From the NCBI GenBank assembly GCA_013176395.1, contig JABMLP010000003.1:558001-622000 (forward strand): DNA of 64,000 nucleotides. The letters are read 5' to 3'. The position numbers and the translations under genes are program-made. Numbering within the stretch: position 1 is the first letter of the stretch; each line of letters starts with the position of its first letter. Origin of the DNA: Venturia oleaginea. Lineage: Eukaryota > Ascomycota > Dothideomycetes > Venturiales > Venturiaceae. Positions 21,240-33,633 of the stretch are shown here, piece after piece. Below the pieces are notes generated by a model. That model saw only the letters and a list, made by a program, of their open reading frames with translations. It was not told where the DNA came from and did no database searches.

Positions 21240-21915
21240 TTTGAATCCGGGTGCGCATGGTGAGGAGCTTAGACGCAGGCGAGATAGACGCGGTTATCTC
21301 GGCTTTCTCGTATCTCGGCTTTCTCGTATCGCGCTGTTGTGTAAATTCCTTCACGACTCGCAAGTGCAGCGAGCGAAGGATCTAATCCGCATGAAGGTCC
21401 ACATGATGCGATGATCAATGGTCGCGATGAAGGTCTGACAGGTGCTCGTTCGTGCAGAGATGGTTATGTTGATGTATTGATTGTTTACGCCGGCCTTGTG
21501 TACATAATCAGCTTCCCCATTTGTTTGTTTTAATCAAGCAGAGTTCATGCACCGGTCGATTGCTTGCAGTAGACGAGTGTGGGGAGAGGAACAGTGGTTG
21601 GCTCTTATCGTGTTAGCATGCCGTTGTGAAAGCCCATGCCCATCTTGCCGCCTTAGCGAGTGCAGGCAGCCATTCACGACTCTATTCAAGTCTCCATCGA
21701 GTCTATCCTTGCAGCCTATCGCCGACTCAGCTACTCCACCCTTACCGTGAAGCAGTAGACTTTCTAGGCGCCATCATCGCGGGACCGTCCTTGATTTTCT
21801 CTCCAATATCGTGTCAACATCCCGCCCATCTGTGCCGCCCTCTCGACACAACCTCACCACCAACGCTCCAACTCTCTTGACATCATCTTTTGATCTCGGC
21901 TTTTTTTATCGCAAC
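21240..21915. other. intergenic
   Basis: Contains a near-duplicate pair of the short phrase TATCTCGGCTTTCTCG near 21294-21329. No gene recognised; the right end is the promoter side of the four-TM gene. Confidence 0.4.
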
Positions 21916-22833
21916 ATGACGCGCCGCATCGTCTATGGCATGGGCTTGTGGGCAACCGCTGCAGGTGGGTGGATGCCTGCCATCGGATAAACAAAGATGA
22001 AAATGCTGATTTTGCCGCAGTCACGGCCATGACCCTTGCCAGTATTATCATGCCCAACTGGATACGCTGGAATAACGTATGTTCCACACCATCTACACAC
22101 CGATAAATCTGACAATACCCCCAGGGAACAGAAAATTCCCCAAGGTTTACCTATGGCCTCCACAAGCGCTGCTCCTCCGTGACAGGTCAATGCGAACCAT
22201 TTCCAGAATACGCAGATTGCCATCGCGATCAAAGCTTCTGTGGCATGTGGCGAAGCGTCGGCTTCCTCATGTCCTTTGCCGTTCTCCTTGAGCTCTCCAC
22301 ACTCGTTGCCTACATCATAATAATACTAGGAGGACAACAGCTACGCCAGTATGGTTGGAAGGTAGTAGTCTCGTTATTGGCTGCCGTCGTGCTCGTTCAA
22401 TGCTCGGGCATGGCTATTATTGTATGTTGACGCCACCGTCTGCCATTGTTTACACTGACACAGCCAGGCCTACCTCTTCGACCACGATGAACGCTTCTTC
22501 CCGGGCTGGCAACTCGATACCTCATGGATCCTCTGCACTGTTTCCTGGACAGTTGCCTTGGTCACAGGGGCAGGCATGTGCGCTGCCGTCTACGCGCTGC
22601 CAGAAGAAGACGGCTACGAACTAGTTCCTGGTGAGAATTAACATTTCTATACATAGCAAGAGCAGGAAAATCAAAATGGTTATACGAGTATTATGGTTAA
22701 GAGGCAGCATATCTGATTCTTGGCCCGTGGTTTAGATGATTACCAATCGTACATGTACGCGACGGAACAAAGACATTTTGGACGAGCTGGAATCCAGAAT
22801 TGGATGGCTGGGAACAACAACGACGAAGAATGA
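21916..22833 (+). CDS. four-transmembrane hypothetical protein
   Basis: Model join(21916..21964, 22021..22076, 22125..22421, 22468..22630, 22736..22833), 220 aa. The joined protein starts MTRRIVYGMGLWATAAVTAMTLASIIMPNW (TM1), then an extracytoplasmic loop with five Cys (RCSSVTGQC, DC, FCGMW). It continues with TM2 (VGFLMSFAVLLELSTLVAYI), TM3 (VVVSLLAAVVLVQCSGMAII) and TM4 (WILCTVSWTVALVTGAGMCA). This topology resembles claudin/SUR7-like fungal membrane proteins, but family membership is not proven. Introns 1-3 are short and in frame. The last intron (22631-22735) is uncertain: without it the protein ends at 22641 three residues after VPG; with it a hydrophilic tail DDYQSYMYATEQRHFGRAG is added. 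Confidence 0.7.
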
Positions 22834-24426
22834 TGACCACACACGACGAGGGCGACGATACGACTGGGGACGGCATTTTCGGCTTACAATTTGTTTCTGA
22901 GGCGGCATAAGAGCGATCGCGGATATCCATATGGTGGCTAGCATGTTACGACTACTCTTGTGGCATGGTTTTTTGGGACATTGGAGTTTGGCGCAACGCC
23001 GGACCGAGAGGACCTCATACGTCCTCTCGAGTGAAACTCGGATTGGCTTCTGGTCTTTGGCATGATGGGAATTGTTTCCGCTCACTTTTCGGACAGCATT
23101 AATATACCAAGAACGATGATAGTTTTAATTACTCTCCTGGGTGCATTCAGGTGTTTTTCCAAAAGGCGGCCACGGATCTTTTTAAGACGCTACCACGCGC
23201 CTCGAATATGAGATCAAGTGTGAAGCGTTCTCTGTCGATATTCGCGACTGTTCTTACTCGCGCGTTTTCTCCCTTGCTTCCTCCCTCCTCCTTCCTCCCT
23301 CCTCCCTCCAACCAATACTCATTGATCTCCATGTACCGTGCCACCTCTCAAGAAGACATCTCTACAAAATACCTCGCCCGTTTTCCTGGTGCATAAAGTG
23401 TAGAGCTTATGCAAGAACCGTTGTTCCAGCAATCAATCAACAGGACATACCACAACCTCGTGGCACCCTCTCCATCAGCGAGATGAGACACCCGTTTTTC
23501 GTACAACGACGAGACCCGTGGGGTAGCACGACGATCGACCCTGGATGTACTTGCTTGTTATCGTTACGGGGGGTTGGTGTAAGGCAGACGTTTCGGCGAG
23601 GCTTGATGTTGTACGGGAATCATTCTCTCGAGTTGCAACAGGACTTCCGGGAGATTTGAGGAGATTGTTGTGAGGGCATGGTTCTTTTGAGTTGCAATGG
23701 GGATTTTCCGGGGGGGTTTGGGGAAATCCGAAAATTGTTTATGGCTTTTTTGTAACTGAAAAAGCTGTGGAAAAAGAATCGTTTTTCGGTTGGTTTGATT
23801 CGAGTCTTGTACTGACTTATTCGGTTTATGGTTTCGATATCCTTCTCAGGTGGGGTTGAAAGTTGTGATACAGAGTTTATTTTTACCTCTTTGCTAGAAA
23901 ATGCATGGACGGACTGCACATGGGATATCTTCAATTTTGCTAGACGTGGGTTGGATTGGGTAGATCAGTGGATGTGAGTAGCGGAACACATTTGAGCGAA
24001 GGTGGTTTGTAGTCTTGTAAAGGATCTATGTAAATTACGCAGAAGGGCAGGGAAGTGGCTGAGTAATTTGCAGCATGTACCGTCATTGGGTTAATGATTG
24101 ACGAATTGAGTTCCCCTAATTAGTTGGTCTTCTGTACATGACGCTGTTGGTTCTATGTTGAAGCCAATGGAATTGCGGAGATCTAACGAATGTCGTTGCC
24201 CGTGTAAATGCACTGGATTGAGCTGATCAGGTGAATCCTGATATAAGGAGAGGGGTGTTGAAATGACAGCGACTGGCCAGAGTTGTCAAATAAAAGCTTG
24301 TCCATTAACTCCTACCCAGCCTATCATGCAAGTTATAGAGTTGATCCACATCCCATTCATGTGTCGTAATTTCGTAAAGACTTGCCGTACAGGCGTGATC
24401 TACTCCCCTCAAACCCCAGTTGTTTC
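22834..24426. other. intergenic
   Basis: Has a pyrimidine-rich CTCCTTCCTCCCTCC tract near 23278-23310. Small ORFs lack domains and mostly lack ATG starts. No gene or RNA seen. Confidence 0.4.
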
Positions 24427-25045
24427 TCACTTTGCCTCCTCCTTCTTCGCTAGAGGCTTTGGCTGCAACTCCTTTGGCACAGGTAGCGTAGCATAATTCG
24501 CCATGGCCCTCAGATTCCTCTCGGGCGTCATTTCGCCGCCCTCCTCTATCATGGTGCCTAACAACTTGAAATAGTTGATATAGAAGGCAGGAGTGTAGGT
24601 GTTGTTGAATACAGCCTCTTCATCAAAGGGATTGCTGAAGGTGTGGGGTGCACGGACGGGGACGGAGAGGAAGTCGTGCAAAGCGCAGTCCACGTCAGGC
24701 TTGTTGGGGATATGGAAACGAACAGTGCCTTTTGTTACGAGGAACATCTCGTCGTGCATCTGGGGTGTGTTAGAAGTAATGGTCTGGTGGGTGGGAGAGA
24801 CTATACCTCGTGCCAATGAGATGGTGGACCCATTGTTCGTGGTGGAAGAGTGAATTCTGCCACTCCAACCCGATTTTCTGATGGCAGTTCAGCATATCGC
24901 GGGGAAGTTATGGGTGACTGTCCGCCTTACCGGTTCGCGACCCATCTTCGAGGATGCGACAAGTGATGGGACCAAGCTTGATGATGTCGCCAGCTTTCGT
25001 AGGGACGAAGTTGCAATCGACCGTGGGCATTTCCTTTTCAGCCAT
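24427..25045 (-). CDS. small single-domain cupin protein
   Basis: Model complement(24427..24759, 24807..24877, 24931..25045), 172 aa, introns 47 and 53 bp, all phases matching. N-terminus MAEKEMPTVDCNFVPTKAGD. The cupin core is GVAEFTLPPRTMGPPSHWHE, followed in the next exon by MHDEMFLVTKGTVRF: cupin motif 1 with metal-binding His, His and Glu. DFLSVPVRAPHTFSNP supplies motif 2 with its His. The C-terminal 40 residues are helical and charged. Such stand-alone cupins in fungi act as isomerases, cyclases or dioxygenases in small-molecule pathways, or have unknown roles. No biosynthetic cluster lies nearby, so the substrate cannot be inferred. Confidence 0.82.
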
Positions 25046-27379
25046 GTCGATTGATTTGTTGGTGTATACCTAGTCGACTTGTAAATAGGGTTGCTCTCGA
25101 AGTTGCCCGTGTCAGCCAGTCGTCAGAAGTTACACAATCTAGCGGGGCCGTCGCTGGGTCAGCTGATATGGAGGGGTTCCAGTCTGGAGCTGAATTGAAA
25201 CAAAGGAAGGCTGAAGTGAAGAACATCCTTGCGAGGTTGAAATTGGGAGCTGCAGCAATAGCACGCAGCGAGTTGTTTCAATTGTTGAGCAATTCCCTTC
25301 GGCGTCTGACTTTCTGCTTTTGGACATGCATGACAGTGCCGGTGGCTTCGAGACGGAAAGTGACCAAACAAGGCGGCCAGTGTTTGATAAAACACTTGTC
25401 CGGTGTCGCAAGTAGCGAAGGTTAGGGCAGGAATGGCGTTGCTCTGAGGCCTCCCAGATACGAAAGAGTTACGGAGGTGGACGGTAATTGAGACTGGGGA
25501 GTCGAACTGGATCCGATGAAGAATCTCACGATGTCAAGACAGCCCAAGTCAATGCAGGTACACCCGCGCGAGAAAGAAGTCTTCCACGGGATCAGTGTGA
25601 TGGTGATGAGGCCCTGCGTTTCAGACAATGGACAGCGCCTCTACGCTCTTCCAAACGCGCAATGCGCTGTTGCGTCCCAACGAGGCAGATTCGATGGAAA
25701 AACCAACTTCACAATCTCAAGGCAATCCATCCTATAAGAAGTGCTTTACTTTCCTGTTCTGGACATTTGGATAGGAGGGTTGTGAATGGGACGTCTTTAG
25801 TTCCCGAAGATCGACAAGCAAGTGCAGTGATGGTGAAGATTCGATTTCTGGCTGCCGTGATTGTTAGTAATTCTTTATTTTCTGATATGTTTGTTTCTGG
25901 TCTTTATCGATTTGTAAATGCCTGTGCGATGTCCTTGTGAGAGTCATAAACCTGGTGTTTGACTTTTGACAGGTCGCTCTCGTGCTTCTTCCTTGTCATT
26001 TTTCCGCAGCATCCAGAACCTGTGATCAAGCAACGGTTCGACACCGTCATTCTAGAGAACCACAGAATCTTGTCGTTCCAGCGGCTCCGATAATTTCCAT
26101 TAGGGTTGAACGTATCGATTGGCTGAGAGACGGTAGCCCTGGACAGCCACTAATTATTAAACCTTTTCGCGTGCTAGGTAGATCAGATCGCGCACCTTGG
26201 CCGCAGAAAGAGGATGGTCTCTTCAAAGACCCTGTAGCAGGACATCTTAAGGTCGAAAAGCAAGCTTCGTTTCCATAGCATCCATTGACGCAGAGCGAAC
26301 TTTTCTACATTTGTATCCAAGGGGAATGGAAGGAAACGGGACTGCCATTGTCCGCGCCTGAAACCGAGCATGAGAAATTCACCGACTAAGCCCTGTCAAC
26401 CATGATCCGTGTCGTCTTGAATCATGATAGATTTGCTGCTGAAAGGCAAGATTCTAAGAGATGAGATATCATTTGCCACCATTGTACATAATCACTTTTC
26501 TTTTACCTTCCCGTAGACCCGCTGCCATTCGCTTCTCTCAGTGGTTCCACATCTCTGGATTGCAATCAGGCCATTGCAGCTGGACGATTGGAATGATGCA
26601 CGCCCTGACCCAGGGTTGAGCACCGACGATTCCAATGCGGGCATGGGATGGGATGGGATCATGGCATCATGGGAGCCTTCTGGTAGAGATTTGCAGCCAG
26701 GGCCAGGTCTCTTGCGAAATGGGCAACCTATGGTACCGACTTTATAAAGTGAATATCAAATTGGAGGCAAAGATGTACACCACGATCAATTGCCCTAAAA
26801 CCTTCTTCCCTGAGGTATAAGAATAGAAGTGGACTTCCGATCACTCTATCCAGCCAATACTGCTCGCATAAGAAGCGAACCGCTTCTCTCATTTGCTAGT
26901 AGGTATTGACCACCGTCAGGGGTATCTTGGGTCGATCATTTAGCGCGAAGCCTTTGCCAGGGAAGCCTTGCCTCTCTGGTGATGGCGCCTCTGTCGTAGT
27001 CAATTGCCGTCTGGTAGAGTAGTCAAGCGTGGTGAACTCCGTCTCCAACTCTTCCTCATCCGCAATGTATCTATGACACCCGCCAACTTCATTAATTGCC
27101 TATTCCTTTCCTTGCATCCTACCCGCGCATTGACTGGACGCCCTAGCAACTCGAGCTTCCGGGTGATCGGCTCACACTCTATCGCGTGGATCCCCTCGGA
27201 GTTCATTGTATGTTGGACCAAAGGGCTGCCCGTTCCCGTTTTTGTCTCACTGGAATAGGGAATTTCTGACATTTGCCCAAGAATTTCCATCCCACAAGAC
27301 TTGTTGCGAGCGTCGCAGAGGTCTAGTCTGCCTCGACCGATTCAAACCTCCTGAACGGGTTGGGTAATTGGAATCGAGT
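25046..27379. other. long intergenic stretch without recognised genes
   Basis: Several ORFs of 60-150 codons occur on both strands (for example 25488..25940) but begin at non-ATG codons or lack any domain and codon-pattern continuity. No repeats or RNA genes recognised. The right end carries the promoter of the histone-fold gene. Confidence 0.4.
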
Positions 27380-30300
27380 ATGGCAACTTCACCACGCGTG
27401 AGCAGAGCTGCGAGCGTGAGCAGCGTGGGCTCTGCTCAATCGCTTTCCCTACTGCCTCGATTCGCACCAAAGCCAGAGCCAGTATACATCTCCGCTGCCT
27501 CCGCTGCAGACCATGTCACCCACCGCCATTCACACGATCAATTCGACCTCCTATCGCCTGCAACCTCGCCGACAAATGACGGAGCCATCTTCTCAGAGGC
27601 AGCTCTAACTTTGCTAAATACATTTCTCGACTCCTTGCTCTACAATTTTCTGGCGAAAGCACACGGTACATCTCTCAGTCGATTAAGACCCGCCATCACC
27701 GAAGTCCTCAAGTCCAAGCTCGCACGCGATGCATTGGCAAGCGCAGACGAAGAGCTGGGTGGCTTTGAAGGCGATGAAGACAGTGAATACGACGAGGACG
27801 CAGAGACAAACGGTCAATGGTCCCAAGACTGGCATCTAGAAGTGGCCTTCAAACGGATGCGGATGAGAGTGATGGTGTTCATCCGATTAGGCGATTTTGA
27901 CGATGAAGACGAAGATCGATTTCTCGACGACGAAGATGCATTCAGAAATAACGCAGATAAGCCAGCAAAGGAAATGAACTTTCTCGTAAATTCACCGGCC
28001 GCCGTCTACCTCGCAAGCATTCTGGAGCATGTCGCAGAGCAGGCTTTGACCACAGCGGGCGAATCTGCATACAGGAGGTCAATGAGCAGGGCGAATCGAA
28101 GGTCATCTATTTCCAATTCCAAGGAATTGGGAGGCATGGACATGGAGCGCGTTATTGTTGCAGAAGCAGACATTGAGAAACTTGCAATGAACCCGACACT
28201 TGGTCGGCTGTGGAGAACCTGGAGGAAGAATTATCGGCAGTCTATTGGCGCTGGTGGAGCCTTCCAACTCTCACCACCCGCCAGCCCGACCCCATATCGC
28301 GGCCGTCTTGGAAGCTTGAACGAAATTGCATTTCCTCCTAACCGCTTCGACTTCCCATCAAACACATTCGACGATGATGCACGCAGGGCTCTGGAACAGG
28401 AGCGTCGCCTCACACCGGACGAGATCCCGGAAGGAGATGTCACCGAGACGGACATTGCGGCCAACATTCCGCTGCCCATGAGCGACAACTGACATCGACG
28501 AGATCGAGATTCAGGGAGTCGCCGTTCCACTTCCAATATCCGAAAACGACGTGGACGAGATCGAGATGCTGGGCGTCGCCGTGCCACTTCCAATGAGTGA
28601 GAACGATGTGAATGAGATTGAGGTTCCTGGATTGGCCAGGGAGATCAACGATGACGAAGAGGAGCTGGACGAAGCCGTTACGCCTCCAGCCGACCCCCTC
28701 AAACGGCGAAACAGTGCCATCTTTGGTGAATCCTCGAAGATCGTGTCTCGACCACCTCTGACTCGTCTACGGTCCAACTCCACGCCAGCTGCTGGCCCCC
28801 TTCCATTCCTTTACTACTTCTTTATGCCTAAGGTCGAGGCTGGACATGATGAAAGGCCGAATACCACCGACCAGTCCGAGCTTGCGCAGATTGAACAGGC
28901 CGAGGAGCTGCCGCAATCGGATGCCAAAGACATCGTGTCAGGGCCATTAATTGGTGCGCTCCCAGAAACACCGGCAGTAGAAGAGCTCAAAGCTGTCGAC
29001 GAGAGGGCAATCACTGTCCCGATCAAAGAAGAGAAGGATTCAAGCGCAGGCGAAGAGAGAGCTCCAACCACGTTCGATGGTGGGGAGATTCCGGGTGAGG
29101 CAAACACAATGCTAGTAGTCGCGCAGCAAGCCGGACCACCAATTGCCGCTCAAGAAGATGCTGGCCATGCTCTGGGAGATAGAAAGGAGGATCACGCAAT
29201 GGAAGCCAGCATTGTTGCTGGTGTAGTTGCTGGTGCTGCCGCTCTTGCTGGTGCTGCATTCGCTACCATTGTTGGTTTAAACAACAGGGATAAGGACATC
29301 GAGGAACAGAAGGTGGCTAAGGATGCGGCTTCGAAACCAGTGGCCAGAGAGAAGCCCTCGGACATTGCTGAGCGTATCCGGCTGGCCCACAGGCTCTCAG
29401 CTAAGAACCTTGAACATCTCACAAAGAACGTGCCTGTCGTTCCCGAGCAACCCATGTCCGAAGAGTCCATTCATGTGAGTCCGGTTAGTGCCATCTCAGA
29501 TTCAGACAAAGCCCCGATTGCCTTCCCAAAACGATCGACCTCGTATGTGCCTACTGGCCCGATTCCCAGATCAAATCCAGATGGTTATCCGGAATCTGCT
29601 AAAACCGAGAAAATGGCAGCAGCCACAGATGCACAACCCACTCGGAACGGAAGTGCACCTTTTGCCCAGACGAAACCCGAATATGCGGCCTCTACTAGCA
29701 GCCAGGGCTCTGGATATGATCTGGGCACGGTGCCCGTCCGCGCTCTTGGTCTCGAGAAGTCTGCCAAGCGCAAGAGCGTGCTTCCACCATCCCTTGCTGT
29801 CGCAGCCCGTCACGATGAGAACAAGCAGAAATCCTCGAGCTGCAGTGAGCACGGCGTCGAAGAAATTGGTGTTGCGAGGACTACGAATCAAAGAGTGCAG
29901 TCGCCCACTTCATCTCCACGCGCAACGACGCCAGAGCAACGATCTTATTACCTGCCAGGCTCTCCCAAGTCCGGCCCTTCCACAAGTCGGTCAGGCAGCT
30001 CTTCCAAAGATCGACCCATCACGGGTGTAGAGGAACACATCCTCGCGCGTCAGGCTTCGGGTTCGAAGCGCAATACAGGCCCTTCACCACTCAGATCATT
30101 CACCGAAGCGAAACAAAATAGGGCGTTCACTCGGGATACTCCTCATGCTGTACCCTTCTACCACAACAAATATATCAATGACGAGGCACTTAAACGAGAG
30201 CAGCTTAGCAGGCGTATCTCCAAAGACAGTGTCCGACCAGAGACCATTGAAGGCAGTAAGACAAAGTTGCGACCTCGGCTAAACACTGCGTTTGTCCCAG

Positions 30301-31845
30301 CTCCCGAGGCAGCTCGGCCCAGTACCGCCCAATCTACGGGCCGTCGCTCCACATCTTCGACACCCACTAGCGGACATAGCGCGAAGGGATCTCCGTCTAG
30401 TTCTCACAAGCGACCTTCGGATGAGAGTCGACGCAAGGACTTTGACTCGTTGCTCAAGGAAGGCGAAACTGTTAAATATACCCTCACTCCGGATGGCTTG
30501 CGCGGAAGTGATGTAAGTCGCCCCTGCCTCAAGACGACGCTCCACGCGCTGATGCTAACTTAAACAGCCTTTCCAGCCGACGAGCAGCAACCTGAATCGT
30601 GCCTCTGCGCTTGCTCTCAGCACTACTGCCATTGACCGTGGTCTTACGTCACCAAGAATCATCTCCCCTACACCATCTAGCGGTAGGGGACCTTCTCCTC
30701 ACGACTTTGCTGTTGCCGTCGCTCTGCCAAAGCCTGAGCCTACCACCAAAGTCGCCGTCATTTCGCAGCCGACGATACAGCCATCACACCAGAGGAAAGG
30801 CTACGTTCCACGTGTATCGGAGTTCCGAAAGTCTTTCACCCCGCTCTCTCTCACATCGCGTCCGGAACCAATGAACACTAACACTCGAAAATCGGGATTC
30901 CTCCCGCGTGAGCCCAGAGTCGTGACTGATGATACACGGGACTTCGCCGACTTCATGCGATCCACCAAGCCCGCTACTGAGCCAGTCCTGGTACCGCTTA
31001 TCCGGTCTCCAAGCGACTCGAACCTGCTCAACAAAGCAAAAGCACAGGCTGCCCAACCACCTCGTACATTCTCGCGACAGAGATTGGTTGCCCGAGAGCC
31101 TGATGTAAAAGGTGGAGGGAGCAGCGATTTGATCGACTTCATTCGTGAAGGACCACAAAGTGCTCATAGAGCAGGAGAGCATCGCATCCCACGGACTGTT
31201 GCTCCCTTCAGATCAACAGCGGATTCAGACGATCTCAAAGCCCTGGGCTCATCCATCCAAACAGACACTTTGCCGACAGGGCCAATGACTTCCAAGACTT
31301 CGAGAACGACTGGTGCTGCACCCGCTTCCGCGCTTTCACCAAATGGCCGCGCTGGTCCATCAAGTTCCAGCTCCGGTATGCCTCCGATCGTAAGGAAAAG
31401 TCGCCGCGTGAAGGACCTCTACGCTATTGAGTCAGATGATGAGGATGACTACTACTTAACCTCGTTGCCTTCCACTCGACCCCCTCGAAAGGACGAGTCA
31501 CTGGCCGACTTCCTTAGAGACAATGAACCACCCAGAGCCAATGCACCAGCCCCAGTCGTTTCCAAGCCGCAAGGAAATACCACATCAACTGCTGGAGTTC
31601 CAGTCAGATCCAGCAGTATCGCCAACAGGTTGTCGAAGCTGAAATTCGAAGCTCGCTCAGCAGGCGCCACGAAGAGCGGGTTTGGAGGAAATGGATTCCA
31701 CTACAGCACAAACGACATGGCCGATTTCTTGAGGAGCTCTGGGCCTGTAGAAGCTTATGCGGTTTCTCCCGAGGTGCCGTTGACCAAGAAGCCATCGAAG
31801 AGGGGTAAGCCGTCATTTTGGAAACGCATTTCGCTCAAAGCCTAG
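27380..31845 (+). CDS. large histone-fold / disordered protein, one frameshift
   Basis: The first ORF (ATG 27380 to TGA 28490-28492, 370 aa) contains two histone-fold-like segments. One is around residues 70-130 (IFSEAALTLLNTFLDSLLYN). The second is around 205-285, with PAAVYLASILEHVAEQAL and VIVAEADIEKLAMN, which closely resembles the histone H2A fold. An acidic spacer lies between them. Removing one T at 28490 joins this ORF to the next frame (28491-30512), which continues the same 19-residue repeats; then an intron (30513-30567) leads to the frame ending at 31845. The second half is Ser/Pro-rich and disordered, with four short DF-x-R motifs. A strong intron (GTAAGC at 31805 to TTTGCAG at 31868) would instead end the protein at 31891. 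Function unknown; a chromatin role is inferred from the fold only. Confidence 0.65.
28437..28640 (+). repeat. 57-bp coding tandem repeat (about 3.5 degenerate units)
   Basis: Successive units encode D(I/V)DEIE(I/M)xGVAVPLP(I/M)SEN (19 residues). Units 2 and 3 are very alike, the first and last are degenerate. The single extra T at 28490 lies exactly at the boundary of units 1 and 2. Confidence 0.75.
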
Positions 31846-31891
31846 AACTAGCCTTAACGTTTTTGCAGGCTTCAGCCGTGGCAGAGACTAG

Positions 31892-33633
31892 ACAGCGCAT
31901 TCACCTCCTACAATTCACAGACGCTCCTCGGATCATCAATTATATAGCGACGAATCGATGAGAGTGGATGACTCTGTGAAATAAGCAGGGGTGTTGGAGT
32001 GTACCACTATTTCCCTGAATGCTCAAGAGTAGGAGACAAAAGAAAAGAGAAGGAGACTTTTTGTTCGTGATTTATAGAGGAGCAATATCTGGTTTGAATC
32101 TTTTTTGCCGTTTTCTGTTTTAAGAGCACGTATGCGACTACTTTTTTGCCATTGGTTTTTCGACAGCACGCATGCGACATCGTTGGGATCGGTTGTTTAG
32201 TTTGTTACAATATGGGCTCAAAAGCAGGAAGACACGCGGATCTGGGATACCCCTACTTATCTTTTTAATACCTGTTTCTTCGCATCATTCGGAGTAGGAA
32301 GTTTTTCTTATGTGTATTTTCCGCTGGGAATGATCTTGGGGGTTGAGATAAAGAGGAGGGTAAGAATACTGGAATGACCGACACGTTTGCTCATCTTTGA
32401 GGTTTTTCCTTTGTCATTTCTTTGCTTGTTTTGCTTTGTAAATACCAGTGGCTATTGACGCATTGGCTCTGTTCTGTTCTTCGGAGTTTGATACTCCCTC
32501 ATTTACGTTAGGTCGAGAAAAATGCAAGTTCGCATGAGGAGGGGCGATGCTGCTTGTCTGCATAGTTCAGCGACGGAGGTTCTACACTTTTACTCTTCTC
32601 TATCTTTGGGTTGGCCTGGTTGCGAGGCTCTATACGTTTTGCTAATTTATGGGTGTTTTCAAGGATGGAAAGATCGGGATGGGATGTTTAGATTGTAAGA
32701 TAGTTAATTTGTCGTCGGGATTTCGGGGAGAAGAATGAACATGGCATTCGGCGGTGGCCTCTTCTACCCAACTTTTTCTAAGTTTGAAAGTCAGGTTTTG
32801 GTGAGGTTGTTGGTACTTCTACTCTGTGCTTATTGAAGAACAGGTTTGTTGAGGTTTGGCAAAACTGTATGGAACTACGTTGGCCTCGCGCCACATCAGA
32901 TGGCGGACCTTAATCCTGAAGCGAGGTAGGGAGACCTGAGGTCGTTCCTTCTTCTTTTTCTTTCCGCCTTGGCCGCCCCCACCCCTGTCAAAAAAGAAAA
33001 AAAGAAGGAACGACTTCAGGTCTCCCTACCACGCCGTAGGATACTATTGGAATTTTTAGATACCTCCTTTGACAAAATATGGGAGCGCGCTAGTCAGCGA
33101 CCTATTCTTTCTTCAATTTAGATTGGAAACAATCGTGTCATATTCACGACACGAGCGAAGCGAGTTGTCCTTCCTATCATGCATTCATTTTGACAATTTA
33201 CAGGAGTGGGAGGCTCCAGAAACGCCACGACGAGGCATACAGGACACTCGAGGCGAGATCAGTGATGCAATGGGACTAAGCAATAGTGTGTATCTCTCGT
33301 GGCGTGGTGAGTTTGAACGTTCAAAGTATGGCAACATCCCAATCTCCAGCTCTTCGAGTTCTTGAAGCGGCATTGGTTCGACCGGTCGTTGCCTTTGAGA
33401 TAATAGTCCCTGGAGCGAAGGGAGGTACCAGTGCCCAGCGTTCTTTCCTTCACCAATGACGCTACCCACGATTACAACAGGGCCTTGTTGACGTGCATTT
33501 CATTTCTCTTCCCATCCATCGACTTTGAATATTGGAAAGGCATCTATCTCTATAACCAGGAGTTCATCAATTTACAGTTTGGTTTCCCGAAGCTCAAGCG
33601 GCCAACTTGAACGACGCATTTACCACGCCCATC
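31892..33633. other. intergenic with one long inverted repeat
   Basis: No gene recognised. T-rich in places (32040-32170, 32270-32460). Contains the hairpin described separately at 32925-33030. The right end is the promoter side of the 33634 gene. Confidence 0.45.
32925..33030. repeat. inverted repeat / potential hairpin, 29-bp arms
   Basis: Left arm 32925-32953 begins GGTAGGGAGACCTGAGG; right arm 33002-33030 ends TTCAGGTCTCCCTACC. The arms match with one mismatch, and pyrimidine/purine-rich extensions partly pair further inward. The spacer is about 48 bp and G/C-mixed. It lies in a non-coding region with no ORF inside. Confidence 0.85.

Noticed and set aside
23151..23396. 81-codon ORF in a pyrimidine-rich tract
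   Set aside because: GTG start and low-complexity Pro/Ser composition; likely chance.
25488..25940. 150-codon plus-strand ORF
   Set aside because: Starts at a non-ATG codon, no recognisable domain, no splice partners.
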